Both the position numbers and the translations under genes were made by a program. Positions 42,721-52,871 of a stretch of 64,000 nucleotides of DNA are shown in pieces. This DNA is from Hypericum androsaemum (Eukaryota > Streptophyta > Magnoliopsida > Malpighiales > Hypericaceae). The notes under the pieces were generated by a model. It was not told where the DNA came from. It made no database searches and saw nothing but the letters and a program-made list of their open reading frames with translations. Within the stretch, counting starts at the first letter, position 1, and the number at the start of each line of letters is the position of its first letter. The stretch is from the NCBI GenBank assembly GCA_963995505.1, contig OZ023185.1, forward strand, positions 1,550,001-1,614,000, written 5' to 3'.

Positions 42721-44861
42721 ATATCTAAATGATAGATGTTATCTTCAAAAAAAAATGATAGATGTTATCAACCTAAAACCAAATCCTACCGCCATTTCTC
42801 GCGGTAACGTACCGAACACTACCTCGGGAAAAAAACCCGTACTTAATTAACTATATTTAACTTCTTTAATTTGCTCTGATTGCGACATCTTATACGACAG
42901 CGAGAACATTTATTTGGATAAATATTGAAATTTTCGTGTTATGGATGTATTTAAAAAAATATTTATTGGTCATACTTTGAATTTACTTTTATATTTCCCG
43001 TATGGTTCTAAACTGAATATGTATTTAATTGCGTCGTGGTTTCAGTCATGTTATTTAACCTTCAGTCTCCAATACCGTCGGGCACTAAAAGTGTTGACGA
43101 ACTTCTTACAAAAATTGTAACTTTATGAAACCTCTATTATTCCCCTAAAAAATGAAACTTCTATTATCAAAAGTGACAAATATTTGAAAATATCCATCGC
43201 AGAATATAAAAAAATTTGACCAAAGAGTACTAAATTAAAAAATTCATGAAATCACTGAATAATAAGCTAAACTTATCGCTAAAACATTGATTCTCAACTC
43301 CCCCGCCAAAAAAAAGACGCAAAAAAACTGATATCAACCGATATTATTTGATATACTATCAGAAAATTTACGAGTTACTGTATGTATCTCTTTCCTGGGC
43401 TAATTAATTAAACAACTTTGTTTGTCTTCTTTCAATTAACGAGCTATAGACCAACAAGCACTTCAATTAACTGGTGAGAGAGTTGTTCTAGTTTAACCAA
43501 GGTCTCGGGTTATAGTCTTTGGGAACACAGCAGTGTTAAATACTTGTTGGGAGAGTTTTGCCAACTTTCAAAGGTACCCGGCTCGAATTTAGATTAGTCG
43601 GCCCAGTAAACCGGATATCAAGTAGTTATAAACCAAAAATTAACAAGGTATATAAATAAATAAACGAATGGTTTTAATGTACCTACAAAAAAAAAGAGTG
43701 GTTTTAATGGCATGTCCACTTCTAAATCGGGAATCTGAAGGGAAAAACAAGTGGAATATTAGAGGGGGATAGAATGCCCATACCACCCGACATAGATAAA
43801 GATTCTGATTAATTGGCACTTTCTTTGTCAAATCTGATTTGGTATCCAAGGATTAAGGAACTAATACAAAAACTGCAGGCCCCAGTATAGGTACATAGTA
43901 TTTATTTGGTCAAACACAATTTACAATAGGTACCATTTATTTTAAGTGGAGTTGGATTTATTTTATACAAACTGCATACTTTTTTTGGTCCTTATATAAC
44001 AAGTATTGAATTGTTTATTTTTTTTCAAAATCACATAGTAGAACATTCAATTTGTTAGAATAGATGAATTTTTCCAGCCTTGTAAATAAATTCATCAATC
44101 TTGTAACTAACAACATAGTAATATTAAGAAGGTCCTTCAAACAAAGTCCATCGGGCCAAAGTTTGCATGAGTTTTGAATCGCCCAATGAAACGAGAGTCG
44201 TATGATGACAAATGAGTACGTGATCAACTCACTTTGATATTATGTTAGAATTTGTATATCTAACTCAAAATATTAAGTCAATGACTAGATGAATGTTCCA
44301 TACGTATAAAAAATTTATTATTTTTGAAATTATCAATGTAATAGTTTAAACTTTTGGATTATATATGCAGAATTTTTTATCATATACCATTTTTAATGAA
44401 TCGATCAATATATAAAAAAATAGAAAAATACTATAGGAATGCAAAAGAATCAACAAATTCTCAAGACTATTCTCAGGGGTTAAGAGAAACCCAAATAAAC
44501 AGAAACAAAGTTACCTCATGCACAATGTATTGTATATGAGAATATAGCCGTAGACCTAGTTCAAACCCTGGACGATTAGATGAACAATGTTTCACGAGTT
44601 TTTTAAAAGGTAATCCCAAGTTTGGGAGTGAATATTCCCTGCTTTCTGGCACAGACGAGGAATATTGACTATTCAAGGTAATTATTAAATAAAACTTATT
44701 TCTTTTATTTATTGATTGACAACGTTATAGGTTTCCCGTAGCCGTAGACGACAATTCATCTTGTCGTACGCTGCGTTTTATCTGTCGTCCTCTGCGACAG
44801 CCGACAACAAAGTAGCGAATGACCCGTGGTCAGACAACAAGAAGTAGGAGGCATATTATAA
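42721..44861. other. Intergenic, AT-rich, with one SINE-like copy
   Basis: No gene is seen apart from the repeat at 43465-43640. Confidence 0.5.
43465..43640 (+). repeat. SINE-like repeat
   Basis: GAGAGAGTTGTTCTAGTTTA, AGTCTTTGGGAACACAGCAG and GATTAGTCGGCCCAGTAAAC recur in nearly the same order and spacing at 49757-49915. No coding potential; short interspersed size. The class is inferred. Confidence 0.55.
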
Positions 44862-45852
44862 AGAGTAATTACTCTCAGGTCTCTGAGTTATGTTATAATT
44901 AAGGTTAGGGTTTTTACTATTCAAAATATTATTTTATCATCCCTATTTTTTGTAAAAATGTTGATCTTATATCCCTAGCCCTCTGATTTTTTTTTTATCA
45001 TATGAAGGCTAACAACACCAATTAGATCATTTCACTAACAACACTCAGATCCCATCCCGACCCCAACCACCGCCAAGGCAACCCCGGGCCCCGTCGACCT
45101 CGTCCATGCCAGATCTGCTCGCCGCCGGCGACCTGGACCTCCTCCTGCCTGCCGACCCATCGCCCGTGGAAATCGTGGACGAGACAGGGTTTGTGTCCGG
45201 GAGCTGCTACGATGTGGAGTGCGAGAGCAAACATCGGGGTTTGCTTTGGTTGCTACCGTACAAGCTCTGGATCTCGCCGACGTCGTCATCGACGAGCACC
45301 ACCTTTTTTGTTTAATTGTAAAGGATTTTTAAATTAGGGTTCTAATTAATAATTTTTTAATACGAGCCTTCTTAATTGATTGGATATGCAGTAGAATTTT
45401 TTTGCCTGGTCCTAAGTGCGTGATGCTATTTTCATGTACCGATTACGATGGTTTACTAAAAAAATCTTGTTGGATCTAGTTATGAAGTAATCAACTGTGT
45501 ATCTGTTCGGTGGATTTATCTCATGAACATGCTGGATTGGGAAGAAAATGACACAAGGTTATTAACTTGAAAGTTGAAGAAGACCTTTTTTTTTCGTCCA
45601 TTGATCAATTTAATTGAATGTTCTTGGTGTTTTTCATGGTGTTCCAAGGTTGAGGAAGATCATTTTATATTTTTTTTGTCCAAGTGTATTTTGGTATTTT
45701 TATGATTAAAAAAATGAAAAACCGATTGCTGATGTTATCTAGGGACTCGAGACCAACTTTAAAAAAAATAGGGACGGAAAAATAATATTTTGAACAGCAG
45801 GGACCCTAGCATTAATTATGACATAACACAGGGACCTGAGAGTAATTATCCC
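44862..45852. mobile_element. Non-autonomous long-TIR element (991 bp), Mutator-like
   Basis: Inverted ends share TAATTACTCTCAGGTC(T/C)CTG and continue for at least 60 bp. A perfect 8-bp duplication, TATTATAA, lies at 44854-44861 and 45853-45860. The TIR motif resembles the elements at 9740 and 46067, so I place it in the same group although the duplication is 8 rather than 9 bp. A GC-rich stretch (about 45050-45300) in the middle has no recognised product and could be a captured gene fragment. Confidence 0.75.
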
Positions 45853-46066
45853 TATTATAAGTTAGTTAACCCACGAACTTCTAACATTCTGATTTGAATA
45901 CATTATTCAAGCCACAAGCCTGCGACACTTGTTATTTGCTCATTCGCGGACATTCAAAGTTCGTAATTTATGCTAATCACGAATCAGAATCAAAGTCAGA
46001 CATGCATACCATAATCATTAGTTTGACCCTCTAAAGATTTATCACCATCAGATTAGCTTAAAACAA

Positions 46067-47174
46067 GGGCAAATTACTCTAAGCCCTTTGGTGTTTGGTA
46101 TATTTAAGACTCGCCTCCTGTATTTTGGTAATCGATAAAAAACTCCCAGATGTTTGGTTTTATTATACTCTCAGGCCCTTCGCGGACATCATCAATCATT
46201 TTTTCTTGTAAAATGACTAATATACCCTTACAAAAATTAATTAATAAATAATAAATTAATAAATGCAAAAGCCACCGGAGAAGTTCGATGAGAAGTCCTC
46301 CACTTCCATCGTCTCCAGGCACTGGAATAACCCAATCCACCGGAGCTCGCTCCGTCGAGGCTCGAGTTTCCCCTCACCCTAATCAAGGCAAGAATCGAAA
46401 GGAGAGGAGGTGGGTCGGCGAAGAGGGACCGGGAAAGGGTCCAAGCCCGGGGCTCGGTGTTGGTAACGGAGCCTCCTCCTCCTCTCCACACCTCTCTCCT
46501 TGGCATCGTGGGTTCAAGGGAGAGGAGGTGGGTCGGCGAAGGGCTGGAGCTTGGAGGTCATCGTCTGAATTAATTAATTATTGGTCTTCTTCTCCATTGG
46601 GCGTTGATGAGATGACGACGACAAAGCTTGGAGGTCACCTTCGCCGCTAGTGGAGGCCCAGGCAAAACACCTGCTCCCTCTTTCAAGCGGGTTCAACGAC
46701 GGAGCTGGGTTACTGATTTTCTGATTTCGATGAATTTAGAGGGCTCCACCGAAAGTGACCCTCCAACTGGTTCAACGACAGCAAGGGAGGCGGCGCCGGG
46801 ACCGGCTCGACAATGTCGTCGTCTTGGATGTCATCGTCTTCTATGGTGAAGGGGTGGGCGCCGGAGACCACGGACTCGACTCGACGAGGCCGAAGAAGGA
46901 GAGGAGGCAGAGGTGTGAAATTTTTATTTTGATTTTGATTTTTGGTTGCCGAAATTTTTTTGTTCGCCGGAAAGATGACCGGAGGTTATAGTTGACCGGA
47001 CAAGGGTATAATGGTCATTTTAGTAATAAAATAATAATATCTTGACCGCTGACGTCAGCGAGGAGCCTGAGAGTATAATAAAACCAAACTTCGGGGAGTT
47101 TTTAATCGATTACCAGAATAAGGGGGGCGAGCCTTAAATATATCAAACATTAGAGGACCGATAGTAATTTGCCC
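46067..47174. mobile_element. Non-autonomous Mutator-like element (1108 bp)
   Basis: Long inverted ends start GGGCAAATTACT and share CTCAGG, GACGTCAGCG and ACCAAAC blocks with the element at 9740-11014. The flanking 9-mers TTAAAACAA (46058-46066) and TTATAACTA (47175-47183) agree at seven of nine positions, an aged target duplication. The GC-rich interior (about 46280-46980) carries several overlapping open frames without a recognisable domain; no transposase. Confidence 0.8.
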
Positions 47175-47183
47175 TTATAACTA

Positions 47184-48527
47184 TTATCTGTCAAAAAATA
47201 TTCGTTTTTTTACTTGAATATTAGCTACGTAGAAGTTTGCCATGGACAGGCCCACGAGAAATGGCCCACAGAAGTCCTACTCCGAGTCTCCGACAAGTCA
47301 CTTTTGGGCTTTGCTTTGATTTAGTTTTTGGGCTTCTCTTATCTGGGCCTTAACCTGGTGTTTTTGTCCTTTTACTTGGGCCAGCAGGATTTATAATATT
47401 TCTATATTTTAATGAAGTAAAATTGTTGGGTGACTATAAGTAGATTTTTTACCTTTTAAGAATTCGAATTCTCACCCTAAATAACAGTCTCAAATTTTCG
47501 TTTTCTTCTGTTGTATGCCATTATCCGTTAATTTAAATAAATACTAATCTATCGACAAAATTTTGATGCATAACATGAACAATAGATAAATAGACACATC
47601 ATATTGTACTGATGAGGGACGTTCGTAGTAACTGGGAGATGGAAGGCCAAAAAGTGAGTCATTTACCAGCTAAGTATTCTTCAAACGGCTAAATCCAATT
47701 ATCTTTTTTCTGCAGAAAGGAAAAAGAATTTACAATCTTCCTTTAGGGAAGAAAAGTTTAAAAAATCCTATTGATTGTAGCTTTTCCTATCTGGATAAAA
47801 TATAAAAAAATTTAAATAGTATGATCTCTGTCGCCTCATTGCCTCAGAAGAAAAGGGACGATCTCATAGTTCTTGGAGAAGTGCCAAGTGGCCAGGCATC
47901 CTGAATGCTACATATGGTTTAAACGTAAAACGTATTTGTTGGGGCTTTTACCAAAAATGTCTATGGCATCAGTCCAATCAGACTTGACGATGTTTGCCAA
48001 AAAAAACAACTACTTAAATTTAAAACTTCGCTATATACGGGAAGGTGGGTCATATTGTCTGCGAGAGTATCGGATTGCAGGTGGAACACAAATGTTATGT
48101 TATTTTCCCAGTAATTTTTTGTCTGCATGTTTCAAAATCCGTCACTTATTTAACTTCTCTAAATATTTTTGTGGTTATCAAGTGTATGCATTGAATTGAA
48201 GCAGTGAAACTTCTAAACATTATCATGAAGCAGTAATTATGTTTCGAGTTCTAAATATTGATGCCGGACAAAAACAGAGCTGGATGTATGGATACGACTT
48301 CCAAATTCCAATACGTTGAACATGTGCAAATAGAATATGGGCTCCAGTATTTATTATGTAGCAGCACAAATAATATATATAATTTATAGTTTCGGGGCAT
48401 CTCATTAACAACAACTGCATCCTCGGGATGCCTGATTTTATGTACCGCTTGCATATTTTACAATACTATCGTAATTACTAATACATATATGCCCATATTC
48501 TATTTTAGATATTAGATTATTAGAGAT
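47184..48527. other. Intergenic, no recognised gene
   Basis: The longest frame (47873-48199, 108 codons) has no recognised domain, and nothing supports it as a gene. Confidence 0.45.
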
Positions 48528-48806
48528 GTCGAGAAATTAAAGAGGAAACGATTTGTGGGCTTGTTTCCTATTCTATTCGGACTAGCTTTTGGACTCCTAA
48601 TTTGACCTAGATAGCTTACTTGATGTACAAGAGTTTGCCTCTGTATAAAGGCATGTTATCCTAAGGTTTTGTATAGCTTTGTGACTCGGATCCATCAATA
48701 AAAGTTCTCCTTTCTCACCGTGGACGTAGGCACTAGGCCGAACCACGTTATCTCTTGTGTCCGTGTTCTTTGCGCGTTTTGTTCTCCAATTGCTGAATTC
48801 ATAACA
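48528..48806 (+). mobile_element. Solo LTR of the gag-only Copia family, copy D
   Basis: About 279 bp closely match the LTRs of copies A and B, from TATTAGAGATGTCGAG to GAATTCATAACA, with the internal CATCAATAAAAGTTCTCC. No gag or second LTR is adjacent. The flanking 5-mers TAGAT and TATAT agree at four of five positions. The likely origin is unequal recombination between two LTRs. Confidence 0.85.
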
Positions 48807-49146
48807 TATATAATATTTAAAATTATCTTAGGAGATCAGAAAAGAAATGGGTGGGGAAGGAGGCATTTAAGAATTTGTGTATTTTTTGGCCAAAATATTT
48901 TAAAACACGTTACAATCTTCGTATGAGATCTTGTGAGAATAATAATTGATACAATATCAACGCCGCTATGATACCATATTACAATCTTAATATTCACCAA
49001 AAACTTTAATTTAACAAAGTGATAAATTTTTTACATTTATAAAAAAATTTAACACGCTTATAAGTTAATCTCAAGTAGTTTAAACCGCACCTGTCCCGTT
49101 TGATCACTAACAATAAAAATAGGATTAGATTAATTGGCAAAGGAGT

Positions 49147-49757
49147 TATTTTTTTTAAAAGTATATATATTAAAATCGTCATGGAATATACAACCTACTT
49201 AGTGTGGTATTTTCCATGCCATGGTGCAAAAACGGGGTTGCAACCGCCGGCCTCGGTAAAACTCTCCCACACTAAAACCCGTAGGAAAAAAGGTGTGGGA
49301 GGGAAAGAGCACCCCGATAGAAAAATCTATATTGACGTTATGCCGCGAAAACAATACCACACCATCATCTAAAAAAATAAGAAAATAATGAAACAACCCT
49401 TCGAACCAGAAAATAAAAAAAGCAGCCTTTCAAAGTAAGCAGCAGTTAACTCCTCCTAGTTGTAGTAGCAACACCAATCGATCCAAGCATTAAGAGAGCG
49501 TCCTGATTAATGAATTCCTGAGAGAGATTCACCCAACAAGTCCATTCCAAAAAAGTACGAAAGATAAGAATGATCAGCCTGTTGAAACTCACCACCTGAC
49601 CGTCAAAGATAACCCGATTCCTTTGCTTCCAAATATACCAACAAATTATCACAAAAAGAACATACCATAGCCGTTTCACCAAATTACCGTTAACCAAGCT
49701 AACCAAGCGTCCAAACAACTTATAGCAGTCCCACCAATACAAAACTGAAGACAGCAA
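49147..49757 (-). mobile_element. 5'-truncated LINE fragment
   Basis: The minus-strand frame 49757-49446 contains WYVLFVIICWYIWKQRNRVIF-type sequence (here LWYVLFVIICWYIWKQRNRV), the conserved end of the zinc-binding reverse-transcriptase tail of plant LINEs. A T-run on the plus strand at about 49148-49158 marks the poly(A) end. A 3' non-coding motif with TTGACGTT is shared with the LINE at 61.5 kb. Confidence 0.75.
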
Positions 49758-49915
49758 GGGAGTTGTTCTATCTTAACCAGGATTCGGATTTAAGTCTTTG
49801 GGAATGCAGTAGATACTTGTTGGAAGAGCTTTGCCATCTTCCAAAGGTCCCTCCCAGCTCGAACTTTAATTAGTCGGTGTACTGAGCCAGATACCAAGTG
49901 GTCTAAACAAAAATA
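49757..49915 (+). repeat. SINE-like repeat, inserted at the LINE break
   Basis: Close relative of 43465-43640 (GGAGTTGTTCTATCTTAACC, AGTCTTTGGGAATGCAGTAG, TTAGTCGG). It starts where the LINE homology stops. Confidence 0.55.
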
Positions 49916-51300
49916 AAAATAGGAAACTTTCAGGGTCAATATGGTCAATCTCATCGGGATTTCCATTCTAATGAAAAATGGGTCGGTTTTTCTCACGCTC
50001 CTTGGCTGCGCGTGGAATCACCCTTTTTATTGACAAAATAATAATTATAATAATATTTAACATAGCCGTTTCCGTTCAGTTCCTACTGCGATAAAACGGC
50101 GTAGTGGAAGACATTGGCAACATATGATAGCGTGATTGAAAAAATTAATTAAGATAGTCTAATATTTTTAAGACATGATATTTTTCAAAATTAACTGGTC
50201 GATTTTTGGATCTAAATTTCGATCAATTTTTAAGTGAAACACTACTTAAAGTGCAAAAAGTACCCGGTAAAAATTGGCCTGATAATTGCACCATTATTCA
50301 GGACAAATAATGGCATGTAGAATTCTAAATCATCTTTTTAAAGTTGTGAGCCTGCTTACTTTTCACGAGTACACGCTACATTGTTTCACCGAAGAGGGAA
50401 ACTGTACAATATGAATGGTTTAATTTGTATGTTTTAATGTCTAATAAGCCTCGCATTGCAGACAGTTCTTTTTCGTGAACACCTGACATATTGTATATTA
50501 CAAGTAATTATTTAAAATATTTTATTCGACTCAAACCTGAATTAATTGATTTAGTAGATAATACATAGTGATATAAACCAAAAAATATCTCATTCCTAAC
50601 AAGTAACGGTTGAAAAAGTGCACCATGCAACCCAACTCCTGATTTGATACATATGGTTAGAATAAAATTAGTGATTTAATATGATATATTAAGTGGATGA
50701 AGTAAAACCCAAGTGTCTATTACCCCAAGAGAAGAAAAAAATTAACTTAACTAATTGTATTTTATTTCTTTTAGTTAGTTTGTGTTTATCTGATGTTCCT
50801 ATGTCTCTTTATGCTATTTGTATTATGTTTAGATTGGCCTTGGTTTGATCCTTGATCTGTTCGAATTTCGATACTTTTTTGTGTGGTTGCAAGTAGATAA
50901 ACTTGACTCGATTGGATTCGTCCAACTTTGGCTTCATATGCATGCATCTCATATGCATTCAAATGCACACGAGGCCGCGTCTATGATGTAACATTGTGGT
51001 TATTAACTGTTGTTTGTCTCGACAGAATTATGCTTTGGTTGTTGACTTTCATAGCTTTTCGACCGCACATCACTTTCACCTTTGGCATTCTGTTGACCTT
51101 GGTTTGGTTTTTGATTTCTTGTTAATGTTATCACTTTCTCTCTTTGTATTTTATATTTCTGTTTTGTAACATATTCTATCAATATTAGAATTCGCTCGAC
51201 CATTCTAAAAAAAATAATAAAAAGATGCACGCGCCCATCTACCACGCGGGGGAGAAATCACTCTTCTGTCCCTTTAAACGGGCCAGAGCAGACATTAAAA
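49916..51300. other. Intergenic and promoter region of the SANT gene
   Basis: No gene is seen. The last 100 bp or so lead into the CT-rich leader of the SANT-domain gene. Confidence 0.45.
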
Positions 51301-51319
51301 GAAAAGAAAAACCCCCCAA

Positions 51320-52479
51320 GACCTCTTCTCTCTCTCTCTTCCCACTTCTGTCTCTCTCTAAAAACCAAACCCACCTCCATCTCTCTCTCTCTCTAAGCTA
51401 CTACACCGTCGTTTACTCTCTCTTTTTTACTGCACTCTCTCCTCCTCACCTTCCTTCCTTGTGCGTGAAAACATTATAAAGATCGAATCTTTTTACCACC
51501 CACGAGAAGAAGGTAACTTGGTATCCCTCCCTCTACTTCCTCTCTCTCTTCTTTTTACCGTGTGCGTGCCTATATCTATATGGTATAAATAAAGTTCACG
51601 TTTTTTTCTGTTCTGGGTTTTATTTGTGATACGAAATATATACCAAGTTTATTATAAATAAAGTTTGCTCCTTTGACTATTTTTTGTTCACTCGCTCCCA
51701 GGCTTAGGACATCTTCCCCCACGCTTGGGTCTTCTTCGTTAATACAGAGGTAACCTTAACATCGAAATATCTTCTTCTTTATGTTATATGTGAGCTTCTT
51801 GGAGTGTGTGCGTTGATGTGTTTTTCTTGTTCGTGGTTTTGCTCGTGGGTTAACGGTTTCTTGAAGAAAACGCGATGCTTTTTTTTTTCTTTAGTGTGTA
51901 ATAATTTTTGGGGGATCGTTTATAGTGGCTATTAGTTTAGTTTAGTTTAGTTAATACGTAATGTCATTTTTTTTTGGAGTTTCTTTGTTGTTGTTCCAAG
52001 AGTTCGTTTTCCCAGGAAGCTTGTGAATTCTGAGCATTTTTTTCCCTAAATAATGGAATATTTTTGTTCCTTTAAATTTTCTTCGGAGAGAATGGTAATC
52101 TTTCCAGCCAAGTTTAATATATAATGCTACCACTCTATGCATAGCTCTGCATCTTTCTTTATTTTCTTTTAAAATTTTCTGTTTTGGGTTTGTTATTTGG
52201 CTACTAAGTTTATTAGCATTAAAAGTGAAACAATCGACTTGGGTTGAATATGTAATCATTGCCAAGAAATTGCTGCAGATTAGTCAAACTTAAGTTTGAC
52301 AATTGAAACATGCCTTTCCTCAGAGTTAAAACATCAGAAGAGTGTTATTTGTGAAATTTTCTTCTGGGTCAATGCAAAGAAGAGGTAGTAAGTTTGTGAA
52401 GTAATTTATTTAGTTGCCGAGGACAGACTTTTGGCTGCTTCTCTGGAGTTAAACTTGATTCATTTGAATTCTTATGCAG
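51320..52479 (+). promoter_or_regulatory. 5' UTR exon and leader intron of the SANT gene
   Basis: A CT-rich tract (about 51325-51450, many CTCTCT runs) is typical of plant leaders. A donor (AAGAAG|GTAACTTGG, exon edge 51512) and the acceptor at 52479 (TTATGCAG) would define a 967-bp leader intron directly before the start codon. Confidence 0.6.
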
Positions 52480-52871
52480 ATGGATGATGCTAATCCTGGC
52501 CAGACTGCCTGCAGAGATCCTAGCCTAGTACCCCGAGTTGGGGACGAGTTCCGGGTGGAGGTTCTGCCTCACGTACCAGGGGTCAGAGATCCTAATATGC
52601 TACGACTTGGAGTCAAAGTACAGGCGGAGGTAGTACATTTGTGAAGAAATTTGATTATCTGCCAAGGACAGGCTTTTGGTTGCTTCGTTGGAGTTGAACT
52701 CGATTCATTTGAACTCTTATGCAGATGGACGCTGCTAATCCTCATCTAAGTGCCAGCAGAGATCCGAACCTACTACCTCGGGTTGGAGACAAGTACCAGG
52801 TGGAGGTTCTGCCTCTTGTACCAGGGGACGGAGATACTAATATACTACGACTTGGAGTCAAGGTACAGAAG
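52383..52871 (+). repeat. Tandem duplication (two units of about 245 bp) that copied an acceptor and coding exon
   Basis: Unit 1 (52383-52626) and unit 2 (52627-52871) align end to end: GAGGTAGTA, then the intron tail with CTTATGCAG, then ATGGA(T/C)G and the first 50 codons. The duplicated acceptors lie at 52479 and 52724. Confidence 0.88.

Noticed and set aside
46288..46650. GC-rich 120-codon frame
   Set aside because: It lies inside a Mutator-like element, with competing frames on both strands; composition rather than selection explains it.
47873..48199. 108-codon frame between the Mutator-like elements and the solo LTR
   Set aside because: No recognisable domain, no splice partners and no promoter signal.
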